DNA of 64,000 nucleotides from an uncultured Sphingomonadaceae bacterium (GTDB lineage: Bacteria; Pseudomonadota; Alphaproteobacteria; Sphingomonadales; Sphingomonadaceae): contig CANLCX010000002.1 of the NCBI GenBank assembly GCA_947489315.1, positions 124,001 through 188,000 on the forward strand, given 5' to 3'. Of the stretch, positions 19,814 to 28,020 are shown one piece after another. The notes beneath the pieces were generated by a model. The model saw nothing but the letters and a program-made list of their open reading frames with translations, was not told the DNA's origin and ran no database searches. The position numbers and the translations under genes are program-made. Within the stretch, counting starts at the first letter, position 1; every line of letters begins with the position of its first letter.

Positions 19814-20242
19814 CTATCGCGGCATTTGCAAGGAGGCGTAACAAGTAAAACCGCTTTGTCCGGACTGCAGTCGACGGATATAATTCACATAAGCCTTGGA
19901 CTGGTCGTATGATGTACCGGGCAAGGACCGACCATTCATCGCGCGCTTCACTTCTTCACCAGTAAAATTGCGGCCAGCAGGTGGGAATGCACCTGGTGTG
20001 TCAGGTGATACGATTTTGCCGTCAGGACCGATAAAACCGCCCGCAGCGTGATTGCCGGGTACTGGTATCTCACAATTGAGAACAGAACCGGCAGTTTGCG
20101 CCAAAGCTGGTTTGATGCTGACAATAGCGGAAGCTGTTACTGCACCCATCATCAAGGCCCGACGGCGCGTTACGATAGAGGCATTCTTAGAACCATCGGT
20201 GGATTCTAAAGACTTATCATTCTGATTTAAACTGTAGGTCAT
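19814..20242 (-). CDS. Exported protein upstream of the HPr-rel-A genes, candidate substrate
   Basis: A 142-residue protein I do not recognise. A polar N-terminus of about 25 residues is followed by TRRRALMMGAVTASAI, a Tat-like twin-arginine signal, and cleavage is likely after PALA near residue 48. The mature part of about 95 residues has two cysteines (LNCEIPVP and the late FTCYAS) and many Gly, Pro and Ser, and ends in LQMPR. It is the first gene before the PqqD-like gene, 108 bases upstream, in the same direction. Its ribosome site AGAGGAAA is about nine bases from the ATG and is part of an inverted repeat. That it is the cassette's substrate is inference from position only. Confidence 0.6.
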   Translation of the reverse strand: MTYSLNQNDKSLESTDGSKNASIVTRRRALMMGAVTASAIVSIKPALAQTAGSVLNCEIPVPGNHAAGGFIGPDGKIVSPDTPGAFPPAGRNFTGEEVKRAMNGRSLPGTSYDQSKAYVNYIRRLQSGQSGFTCYASLQMPR

Positions 20243-20251
20243 TGCGCAAAA

Positions 20252-20282
20252 TTTCCTCTATATTTCGTCCTTAAAGAGGAAA
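20252..20282 (-). promoter_or_regulatory. Hairpin over the ribosome-binding site of the exported-protein gene
   Basis: TTTCCTCT and AGAGGAAA are perfectly complementary and are separated by 15 bases. On the transcript the right arm AGAGGAAA is the Shine-Dalgarno sequence itself, so folding would hide it. It could equally be a DNA operator. The loop contains a second purine-rich AAGGA. Confidence 0.5.
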
Positions 20283-20476
20283 ACGATTAAATGCGAGTAA
20301 ACAGTCTTTGCTAGACTTAGGCGTCCAAAAACGGGACAAAACTGCTAAATTGATTAAGCGGCAGCATGACAAAATGGAGGGAAAAAGGGTGGCGTTTGAA
20401 TTATGGACGATATCATTGCTCTTTTTCCACAAACCCGCGTAAACACCACTGACTGAATTTTAACATAGCTGCAATT

Positions 20477-21709
20477 ATGAACTCGATTTCTCCGTTTCGC
20501 CTGATTTTCGCGATCCTTCTTATCATCGGAGGGTCGGTACTGGCTGCACAAGTGTCAGAAGCGTTGACGAAAATCATCATTATGTCAGCCTTTGGTGTTG
20601 TGGCCCTTGCCGTTGTAGCATTGGAAGATCATGTGGCACCCCAGCCAGACTTTAGTGCCTTGGAACGTCAAAAAAAACGACTGTTGTATCAAGGGCGAGC
20701 TGAGGCCTATCAGGATGTCATCGACCCGATTACCGATCCGATACTATTGATTCGCAACGCAAAAGTTGCAGCCGCAAACCCGGCAGCGAGCAATTTCCTG
20801 GGCAATCACATCATTGGCGAAGATGTACGGGTCGCTATCCGGCATCCAGCGGCGGCTGACCGGCTCGCCAATCCAAATGCCGAGCATACGGGAGAACCGA
20901 TATTATTGGTGGGCGTCGGCAGCGCAAATCAAAGATGGGAACTGCGGATTCACACGCTGAATGACGGATTGAAGCTCGTGCAATTATCCGATCAAAGTAG
21001 CCGTTATGCAGCCGAACGTATGCGCACCGATTTTGTTGCCAACGCTAGCCATGAGTTGCGCACCCCTCTCGCCGCTATCAAAGGCTTTATAGAAACACTG
21101 GAAAACCCTGAAGCAGGTAAAGACGAAAAGACCCGCGTCCGTTTTCTACAGATTATGTATCAGGAAGCTGATCGCATGCAGCGACTAGTCGAAGACTTAA
21201 TGTCTTTGTCTCGAATTGAGGCTGAAAAATATCAACTGCCGTCAGAGCCCGTCGACCTTGCAGCATTGGTTGCTGACGTTAAGGGCGACTTTCTTAACGG
21301 ACGATCAAAGAAGGACCACGATTTTCAGACGTCATTGCCCGATAATATTCCGATGGTTCAGGGAGATTATGCGCAATTATCCCAATTGCTGCATAATTTG
21401 GTTAGCAACGCTTACAAATACGGACATCGCGGCACGCCGATATCGGTTAGCATAGAGCCCAACCGAAACGGATCCATGTTGCGCCTGTCGGTCACCGATC
21501 AAGGCGACGGAATAGCACCCGAACATATTCCTCGGCTAACGGAACGCTTTTATCGCGTAGATAAGGGGCGTAGCAAATCTATCGGAGGCACCGGACTGGG
21601 TTTGGCCATCGTCAAACATATAACGGAACGGCACGGCGGGCGTATGGAAGTGAACAGCGAATTGGACATCGGCACTAGCGTATCGATATTTCTGCCGGTT
21701 ATAAAATAG
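20477..21709 (+). CDS. phoR: Phosphate-regulon sensor histidine kinase PhoR
   Basis: A 410-residue membrane histidine kinase. Two transmembrane helices occupy about residues 8-25 and 30-48, a PAS-like region lies at about 75-165, the phosphoacceptor His is in ASHELRTPLAAIKGF near residue 192, and the ATPase has the N box (LHNLVSNAYKYG near 312) and G boxes (DQGDGIAPEH, GGTGLGLAIV). It senses phosphate limitation through PstSCAB and PhoU and phosphorylates PhoB. It leads the phosphate cluster while phoB ends it. Its start lacks a strong ribosome site. The last 150 bases before pstS hold tandem Pho boxes. Confidence 0.93.
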   Translation: MNSISPFRLIFAILLIIGGSVLAAQVSEALTKIIIMSAFGVVALAVVALEDHVAPQPDFSALERQKKRLLYQGRAEAYQDVIDPITDPILLIRNAKVAAANPAASNFLGNHIIGEDVRVAIRHPAAADRLANPNAEHTGEPILLVGVGSANQRWELRIHTLNDGLKLVQLSDQSSRYAAERMRTDFVANASHELRTPLAAIKGFIETLENPEAGKDEKTRVRFLQIMYQEADRMQRLVEDLMSLSRIEAEKYQLPSEPVDLAALVADVKGDFLNGRSKKDHDFQTSLPDNIPMVQGDYAQLSQLLHNLVSNAYKYGHRGTPISVSIEPNRNGSMLRLSVTDQGDGIAPEHIPRLTERFYRVDKGRSKSIGGTGLGLAIVKHITERHGGRMEVNSELDIGTSVSIFLPVIK

Positions 21710-21733
21710 CCTAGCGATGCCGATGACGGGCAC

Positions 21734-21762
21734 TTGTCACATATCTGTCATAAATATGTAAC
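21734..21762 (+). promoter_or_regulatory. Tandem Pho boxes of the pst operon
   Basis: Three seven-base units, TTGTCAC (21734), CTGTCAT (21745) and ATGTAAC (21756), stand exactly 11 bases apart, matching the PhoB direct-repeat rule; the middle unit is the consensus. TATTAG just after could be the -10. This marks the PhoB-activated promoter of pstS onwards. Confidence 0.88.
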
Positions 21763-21861
21763 TATTAGGACACTGGCCACTTTTAAACCGTGCCCAGCAA
21801 GCCAATTATCCGAATCGATTCTTGGCCGATATTTCAACACTCCATAGAAAACGGGGATATA

Positions 21862-22908
21862 ATGATGTTCAAGAAAATCGCTCTTCTGGCGGTATCTACA
21901 CTCGCCTTGGCAGCATGCCAGGACCAAGCTTCTGGCGGACAAGGCGGAACTCGCAGTGAAATAAGGATCGTTGGTTCTTCGACTGTTTTCCCATTTGCCA
22001 AGGCGGTGGCCGAACAGTTTAGCGCCAGCGGTGAGAACACGTCACCAATTCTAGAATCAACCGGCACCGGCGGCGGAATGAAATTATTCTGCGCGGGCGT
22101 TGGCGCCAACACACCGGATATTGTCAATGCGTCACGGCGGATGAAGGCCACCGAATTTGAGATGTGTAATGGAAATGGCGTAACCGATGTGGTCGAAGTC
22201 CAGATCGGCATTGACGGCATCGCCGTTGCGCAAGCCAATGAAGGACCCTCTATCAAATTGACGCCAACGCAGATTTACGAAGCCATTGCGGAGCGGCCGT
22301 TTGGCAAAAAGAATGAAGCGAAAAACTGGTCTGATATTGATTCTTCACTCCCGAACATTGCGATTAGCGTTTATGGTCCGCCATCGACATCTGGTACCCG
22401 CGATGCGCTGACCGAATTAATCATGGAAGTGGGCTGTAAAACCGACGCTGCGACCAAAGCGCTCAAAGAAACAAACGAAGATGAATATGATGCAATCTGT
22501 CACGATGTCCGCGCTGATGGTGCCTATATCGATGCTGGAGAGAATGATAATCTGATAGTCCAGAAACTGAAGGCCAATCCAAACAGCCTCGGCATTTTTG
22601 GCTATAGCTTCCTGGAAGAAAATACAGACTCCGTCCGCGGCGTCGCCGTTTCCGATGTTGAACCTGCTTATGACGCGATTGCATCTGGTGAATATCCAGG
22701 CGCCCGCCCGCTCTATATCTATGCCAAGAAGCAGCATGTTAATGTTATTCCCGGTCTGCAAGAATATCTAACCGAATTCGTGAGTGCCGGCGGGAAAGAT
22801 GGCTATCTTGTGAAAGCTGGCCTGATTGCCTCACCTGATGATATTCGCACACAAATGGGCGCGGCTGCAAAAGACCTCCCAACCCTAACCGGTACCGAAC
22901 TGAAATAA
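21862..22908 (+). CDS. pstS: Phosphate ABC transporter, substrate-binding lipoprotein
   Basis: A 348-residue PstS-family protein that binds phosphate in the periplasm. It starts with a lipoprotein signal (lipobox LALAAC, Cys19) and has the phosphate-binding loops IRIVGSSTVFPFAKA near residue 38 and STGTGGGMKLFC near 68. GPPSTSGTRD near residue 175 is the second ligand segment. The ATG at 21862 follows GGGGATATA; the open frame begins earlier at 21790. It lies directly after the Pho boxes and is separated from pstC by a strong hairpin, as expected for a product needed in excess. Confidence 0.96.
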   Translation: MMFKKIALLAVSTLALAACQDQASGGQGGTRSEIRIVGSSTVFPFAKAVAEQFSASGENTSPILESTGTGGGMKLFCAGVGANTPDIVNASRRMKATEFEMCNGNGVTDVVEVQIGIDGIAVAQANEGPSIKLTPTQIYEAIAERPFGKKNEAKNWSDIDSSLPNIAISVYGPPSTSGTRDALTELIMEVGCKTDAATKALKETNEDEYDAICHDVRADGAYIDAGENDNLIVQKLKANPNSLGIFGYSFLEENTDSVRGVAVSDVEPAYDAIASGEYPGARPLYIYAKKQHVNVIPGLQEYLTEFVSAGGKDGYLVKAGLIASPDDIRTQMGAAAKDLPTLTGTELK

Positions 22909-22916
22909 TTATCTAT

Positions 22917-22955
22917 CGGAATGCGGTCTGTTATTTTAAGGCAGTCCGCATTCCG
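22917..22955 (+). other. Stem-loop between pstS and pstC
   Basis: CGGAATGCGG (22917-22926) pairs perfectly with CCGCATTCCG (22946-22955), and after one mismatch CTG/CAG continue the stem round an 11-base loop. No T-run follows, so it is not an intrinsic terminator. A 3'-end stabiliser for pstS message is the likeliest role. Confidence 0.7.
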
Positions 22956-22992
22956 ATCTACATATTCCTAACCAAGGATCAGTTATTTTACC

Positions 22993-24375
22993 GTGACAGG
23001 CTCTATTCTCTTCCTGCTGATCATTGTCCTTGGCGGCATTGCTTGGTTTTTTGGTCGCGTTAAAGCGAGAGGCTTTTCCGCGACCAACACAAAAAGGGGA
23101 GCCGTTCATTCGCTTCCCACTTATCACGGCTGGTATGTTGCCCTTTGGGCAATCGGCCCTGCCCTTTTGTTCCTTATTGTCTGGAACATCGCCAGCCCAG
23201 CCCTGATCACCGACGCGGCGCTAGCTAGTCCTGCGGCAGAGCAGCTTCCCTCAGATCAGTTTGCACGCGGTGCAATATTAGCAGAAGCGCGGTCGATCGC
23301 ATCGGGACAGCAAGTCAGAGCGTTTAATCCTCTCTCCCAATCCATGGTCGAACCCTATAGGACAGCCATTTCCTATTATCAGATGATAGGCATGGTTGCC
23401 GCTCTGCTGTTGGTCTTTGCTTGCGGCGTTTTTGCTTGGTTGCGGCTAAAGCCCGAACTTAGAGCGCGTACGAAAATTGAACGTATCACCATGATGACGC
23501 TGCTTCTCGCATCGCTTATCGCTACAATAACAACCGTCGGCATATTTGCCTCGCTTATATTCGAATCAGCAAGATTCTTTTCGATGGTATCTCCGATAGA
23601 CTTTTTGTTCGGAACCGAATGGAATCCCAAAGCCGTTGCTGGGCCACGCGGAGAAACCGGCTTTGGCGCCATTCCGTTATTTTGGGGCACTGTATTTATA
23701 GGTGCAATCATTGCGATGATTGTAGCCATCCCTTTGGGTTTAATGAGCGCAATTTATCTTACTCAATATGCTGCACCTGGTTTCCGGGCTTGGATGAAAC
23801 CAATATTGGAGGTTCTCGCTGGAGTTCCGACAGTTGTTTATGGGTATTTTGCGGCATTGACTGTCGCGCCTGCTTTGCGGGACTTTGCGGTTTCGATTGG
23901 TATTTCCGGAGCTTCTTCGGAATCGGCGCTGGCAGCGGGTGTCGTTATGGGTATCATGATCATCCCGTTTGTATCTTCAATGGCGGATGACAGTATCGCT
24001 GCTGTTCCGAGCGCGATGCGCGATGGATCACTTGCCATGGGAGCCACAAAAAGCGAAACCATCAAGAAAGTACTTATCCCGGCGGCACTCCCAGGCGTCG
24101 TTGGCGGGGTATTGCTAGCTGTCAGTCGTGCGATTGGCGAGACTATGATCGTCGTTATGGCGGCGGGTCTAGCTGCCAATATGACTGCCAACCCTTTCTC
24201 AAGCGTAACAACTGTAACCACCCAAATCGTCCAGTTGCTGACCGGAGATCAAGAATTTGACAGTCCCAAAACCCTTGCTGCTTTTGCACTGGGATTGGTT
24301 TTGTTCATTGTGACTTTGCTGCTCAACTTGATCGCTCTCAGGGTCGTCAAAAAATATCGGGAAGCTTATGAATAG
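22993..24375 (+). CDS. pstC: Phosphate ABC transporter, permease subunit PstC
   Basis: A 460-residue inner-membrane permease of the PstSCAB system. The C-terminal half holds the MetI-like permease fold with the ATPase-contact loop RAIGETMIVVMAAG near residue 380. The N-terminal extension of about 150 residues with a periplasmic loop makes it longer than E. coli PstC (about 320), which is normal in alphaproteobacteria. The gene begins with GTG after the intergenic stem-loop. Its end overlaps the pstA start by eight bases. Confidence 0.93.
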   Translation: MTGSILFLLIIVLGGIAWFFGRVKARGFSATNTKRGAVHSLPTYHGWYVALWAIGPALLFLIVWNIASPALITDAALASPAAEQLPSDQFARGAILAEARSIASGQQVRAFNPLSQSMVEPYRTAISYYQMIGMVAALLLVFACGVFAWLRLKPELRARTKIERITMMTLLLASLIATITTVGIFASLIFESARFFSMVSPIDFLFGTEWNPKAVAGPRGETGFGAIPLFWGTVFIGAIIAMIVAIPLGLMSAIYLTQYAAPGFRAWMKPILEVLAGVPTVVYGYFAALTVAPALRDFAVSIGISGASSESALAAGVVMGIMIIPFVSSMADDSIAAVPSAMRDGSLAMGATKSETIKKVLIPAALPGVVGGVLLAVSRAIGETMIVVMAAGLAANMTANPFSSVTTVTTQIVQLLTGDQEFDSPKTLAAFALGLVLFIVTLLLNLIALRVVKKYREAYE

Positions 24376-25636
24376 CACCGCGGCCTTTGTAGAAGAGCGC
24401 AATCCAACCGATTGGCAGGGCGATGCAATGCAAAAACGCATCCGTAAGCGCTATGCATCTGAACGGAGGTTCAAGGCGCTGGGCCTTGGCGCGATTATTT
24501 TATCCGCAAGTTTTCTCGCCTTCCTGCTCATCGTGATGGTTGGCAATGGTTTCCGCGGCTTTACCCAGACCGAACTTCCGGTTGAGATTGATTTTCCCGC
24601 CATGACGGGCGGCGCTTCTGCAAGCCAGTTTGAAGGTGCCAATGCGGTAGCGAACGTGAGAACACTAGGCGTGCGGGACATCGTAAATACCAGTGTTCAA
24701 ATCCAATATGGAGAGCAAGGCACAGAGCTGTTTTCAGCTGGCAGTTGGCAAACTGTTCAATCAGAAATTCTTGATAATCCGGACATCGTTACATCTAAAG
24801 CTACGCTCTACCTCCCCGTGGAATCCGAAATTGATGTTGCCTATAAAGGCGACGGCAGTGCTTCGGCTGAGGAAAAAGTTGCTGAATTGGAGGGAAAACT
24901 CAGCACGGGTTTCAACTCGAATTTCCTTTTCAATTCGGATGCCACAGATCCCATGCAAGTAGGAATATGGGGGGCGCTCAAAGGGTCGCTGATCACGATG
25001 TTCATAACATTGCTTATCGCCTTTCCCGTTGGTGTTTTGTCCGCTCTTTATCTCGAAGAATATGCGCCCAAAAATCGCTTCACTGATTTGATAGAGGTTT
25101 CAATCAACAACCTTGCGGCCGTCCCGTCAATCATCTTCGGTTTGCTCGGCCTTGCCGTTTTTCTCAATCTATTTGGATTGCCGCGATCTGCAGCTTTGGT
25201 CGGCGGCCTCACACTTGCGCTCATGACTATGCCTGTGATTGTGATTTCGGGGCGTAACGCAGTGAAAGCTGTGCCGCCATCTATTCGCGAAGCAGCATTA
25301 GGAATTGGTGCCAGCCAAATGCAAGTCGTGTTTCATCACGTCTTGCCGCTCGCACTACCGGGCATTCTGACCGGTACCATTATTGGTATGGCCCGCGCCT
25401 TGGGCGAAACCGCGCCCTTGCTGATGATTGGCATGCGGGCCTTTATCGCGACACCGCCTGGCGGAATTGTCGAGCCGGCAACCGTGCTCCCTGTCCAGAT
25501 TTTTCTCTGGTCTGACGAGGTCAATCGCGGCTTTGTCGAAAAAACCTCAGCTGCCATTATCGTGTTGCTCTTGTTCCTTCTCACTATGAACGCTCTTGCG
25601 ATATATTTACGCAATCGTTTCGAAACCCGCTGGTAG
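24368..25636 (+). CDS. pstA: Phosphate ABC transporter, permease subunit PstA
   Basis: A 422-residue permease partner of PstC. The N-terminal 190 residues form the DUF3333-type domain seen in alphaproteobacterial PstA, with one transmembrane segment (about 38-60) and a periplasmic region. The MetI-like part follows, with the coupling loop [15 protein letters not shown] near residue 340. Start overlaps the pstC stop by eight bases, so translation is coupled. The pstB gene follows after eight bases. Confidence 0.93.
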   Translation: MNSTAAFVEERNPTDWQGDAMQKRIRKRYASERRFKALGLGAIILSASFLAFLLIVMVGNGFRGFTQTELPVEIDFPAMTGGASASQFEGANAVANVRTLGVRDIVNTSVQIQYGEQGTELFSAGSWQTVQSEILDNPDIVTSKATLYLPVESEIDVAYKGDGSASAEEKVAELEGKLSTGFNSNFLFNSDATDPMQVGIWGALKGSLITMFITLLIAFPVGVLSALYLEEYAPKNRFTDLIEVSINNLAAVPSIIFGLLGLAVFLNLFGLPRSAALVGGLTLALMTMPVIVISGRNAVKAVPPSIREAALGIGASQMQVVFHHVLPLALPGILTGTIIGMARALGETAPLLMIGMRAFIATPPGGIVEPATVLPVQIFLWSDEVNRGFVEKTSAAIIVLLLFLLTMNALAIYLRNRFETRW

Positions 25637-25644
25637 ATGATAAT

Positions 25645-26487
25645 ATGACTGAATTGATTGATAACGCCAGCTCCAGCGAAAGTCCGATTATGACTGAAAC
25701 CGCTCCGCCCGCCATCTCCGCTGGCGATGGACCTTTAAAAATGACGACGCGCAATGTGGATGTTTTCTATGGTGAAAAACAGGCGATTAATGGTGTCTCC
25801 ATCGACGTCACGATGGATAATGTAACAGCTTTCATTGGCCCCTCAGGTTGCGGGAAATCTACGTTTTTGCGCTGTTTGAACCGGATGAATGACACGATAC
25901 CGATTGCGAAAGTGTCCGGCGAGATCACGCTGGAAGGTGAGGATATTTATGCCCCGAGCATGGACGTTGTGCAACTGCGCGCTCGCGTCGGGATGGTCTT
26001 TCAAAAACCCAATCCTTTTCCCAAGTCGATTTATGATAATATCGCCTATGGTCCTCGTATTCACGGATTGGCGAGCACAAAAGACGAGCTCGATAATATA
26101 GTCGAAACATCGCTCCAGCGCGCCGGCCTTTGGGGCGAAGTATCTGACCGGCTACAGGACAGCGGGACCGCCCTATCGGGTGGTCAACAACAACGGCTAT
26201 GTATCGCCAGAGCCATCGCCGTCGACCCTGAAGTAATTTTGATGGACGAGCCTTGCTCAGCGCTTGACCCAATCGCAACCGCAAAGATTGAGGAGCTGAT
26301 TCACGAGCTGCGCGGCAAATATGCTATCGTGATCGTGACACATAATATGCAGCAAGCCGCCCGTGTGTCACAACGCACCGCCTTTTTCCACTTGGGAACA
26401 TTGGTCGAATATGGCGTAACGTCAGACATATTTACCAATCCGACACAGGAAAAAACGCGAGATTATATTACCGGACGCTACGGTTAA
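25645..26487 (+). CDS. pstB: Phosphate ABC transporter, ATP-binding protein PstB
   Basis: A 280-residue ABC ATPase. Walker A is GPSGCGKST near residue 70, the signature is [16 protein letters not shown] near 185, and Walker B is [13 protein letters not shown] near 205. [16 protein letters not shown] is a PstB-specific loop. The N-terminus has about 30 extra residues relative to E. coli PstB (257); the ATG at 25690 would be an alternative start giving 265. The protein drives phosphate import through PstC/PstA and, with PhoU, reports phosphate status to PhoR. Confidence 0.96.
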   Translation: MTELIDNASSSESPIMTETAPPAISAGDGPLKMTTRNVDVFYGEKQAINGVSIDVTMDNVTAFIGPSGCGKSTFLRCLNRMNDTIPIAKVSGEITLEGEDIYAPSMDVVQLRARVGMVFQKPNPFPKSIYDNIAYGPRIHGLASTKDELDNIVETSLQRAGLWGEVSDRLQDSGTALSGGQQQRLCIARAIAVDPEVILMDEPCSALDPIATAKIEELIHELRGKYAIVIVTHNMQQAARVSQRTAFFHLGTLVEYGVTSDIFTNPTQEKTRDYITGRYG

Positions 26488-26517
26488 GCGGATCGAAAAG
26501 GGAAGGAACCCCAGAAG

Positions 26518-27243
26518 ATGGCAAATACCGGAACAGAACATACCGTCAAAGCCTTTGACACCGATATTAACGAGCTACGCGGAATGGTCGCGGAAATTGG
26601 TGGCCGCAGTGAACAGGCCATAGCCAAAGCCATGCGTGCCTTGGAAAAACACGATTTGGAATTAGCTGCAGAGGTTGTCGCCGAAGATAAGCTGATTGAC
26701 GAACTTGAAAAGCGCATTGATGAGCTGACGTTTCAGACCATTGCCTTGCGGGCTCCGATGGCAGACGATCTGCGCGAACTCATAGCTACTTTCAAAATAT
26801 CAGGTGTGGTCGAACGCATAGGTGACTATGCTAAAAATATTGCCAAACGCGTACCAGTTATTGCGGGTACCCATAAGCTTGGACCAGCTTCCTTGCTCCC
26901 ATCCATGTCCAACATTGCGTCAGAACTCGTCCGTGACTCACTCGAAGCTTTTGCACGGCGCGATGCGGACCTTGCTCTCGAAGTCAGTGAGCGAGATCAA
27001 ATTGTTGACGATTTCTACACCAGTATTTTCCGGTCCGTGATTACATATATGATAGAGAATCCCAAAGATATTGGCGAAGCGGCTCATTTGCTGTTTATCG
27101 CCAAAAATTTGGAACGCATTGGCGATCACGCGACCAACGTCGCTGAAATGGTCTATTTCGCTGCAAGAGGCGAACCGATGCCAGAGCGCGATCGCGGCGA
27201 AAACCCTACCGATCTTTTGGAAGAACCGAGCAACGGAAGATAG
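26518..27243 (+). CDS. phoU: Phosphate-signalling complex protein PhoU
   Basis: A 241-residue PhoU: two helical-bundle repeats, each with an E(X3)D metal motif, seen here as ERIGDYAKNIAKR near residue 102 and ERIGDHATNVAEM near 200. It connects the Pst transporter to PhoR and represses the Pho regulon in high phosphate. A GGAAGGAA ribosome site precedes the ATG. It is the sixth gene of the phosphate run and phoB follows after four bases. Confidence 0.96.
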   Translation: MANTGTEHTVKAFDTDINELRGMVAEIGGRSEQAIAKAMRALEKHDLELAAEVVAEDKLIDELEKRIDELTFQTIALRAPMADDLRELIATFKISGVVERIGDYAKNIAKRVPVIAGTHKLGPASLLPSMSNIASELVRDSLEAFARRDADLALEVSERDQIVDDFYTSIFRSVITYMIENPKDIGEAAHLLFIAKNLERIGDHATNVAEMVYFAARGEPMPERDRGENPTDLLEEPSNGR

Positions 27244-27247
27244 CAAT

Positions 27248-27943
27248 ATGTCCAACGCAAAACTATTATTGGTAGAAGATGACGCGGCACTGGCCGAGCT
27301 TTTGTCATGGAACTTCAAAAAAGAAGAATATGATGTGATTCATACAGCAGACGGCGAAGAAGCGTTGTTGCTGGTCAAAGAAAACCGCCCTGATGTTATT
27401 TTGCTAGATTGGATGATAGAAAACCTCTCCGGTATCGAAGTATGCCGTCGTCTGCGCCGCTCGCCCGAGACAGCAAATATTCCCATTATAATGCTGACCG
27501 CGCGCGGCGAAGAAGAAGACAAGATCCGTGGGCTCGAAACCGGAGCTGACGACTATATCACCAAGCCATTCAGTCCTCGCGAACTAATCGCCCGTGTAAA
27601 GGCAGTATTGCGGAGGGTTCGCCCTGCCCTGGCTGGTGAAAAACTGGCTTTTGGTGATCTGGAGATGGACACAGTTGGCCACAAAGTGAAGCGCGATGGT
27701 GATATGATTCCGCTGGGGCCAACTGAATTCCGGCTGCTAAGACATTTTCTGGAACACCCTAATTGGGTATTTTCCCGCGAGCGCTTGCTAGACAGCGTAT
27801 GGGGTCAAGATAGTGATATCGAGCTTCGGACCGTCGATGTGCATATCCGACGCCTTCGCAAAGCGCTCAATGCAAATGAGCGCCCGGACATCATTCGGAC
27901 TGTCCGATCTGCTGGATATGCTCTCGATACGGAAGCTGCTTAA
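27248..27943 (+). CDS. phoB: Phosphate-regulon response regulator PhoB
   Basis: A 231-residue OmpR-family regulator. The receiver domain has the acidic pair ED near residue 10, the phosphoacceptor Asp in LLDWMIENLSG near 53, and the Lys in DDYITKPFSPRE near 105. The winged-helix domain (about 130-228) reads the Pho boxes. It is the last gene of the phosphate cluster, four bases after phoU, and is closed by a terminator 29 bases beyond its stop. Position at the far end of the operon puts it under its own positive control. Confidence 0.95.
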   Translation: MSNAKLLLVEDDAALAELLSWNFKKEEYDVIHTADGEEALLLVKENRPDVILLDWMIENLSGIEVCRRLRRSPETANIPIIMLTARGEEEDKIRGLETGADDYITKPFSPRELIARVKAVLRRVRPALAGEKLAFGDLEMDTVGHKVKRDGDMIPLGPTEFRLLRHFLEHPNWVFSRERLLDSVWGQDSDIELRTVDVHIRRLRKALNANERPDIIRTVRSAGYALDTEAA

Positions 27944-27971
27944 GTTAACTTTTCTTTACATTATCAGCACA

Positions 27972-27999
27972 AAAAAGGCCGGATAGCACCGGCCTTTTT
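27972..27999. terminator. Bidirectional terminator between phoB and the porin gene
   Basis: AAAAAGGCCGG and CCGGCCTTTTT form an 11-pair perfect stem with loop ATAGCA. T-runs on both strands mean it can stop phoB and the convergent porin transcript. Confidence 0.95.
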
Positions 28000-28020
28000 C
28001 AATTGATTTGTGGGCAGCTG

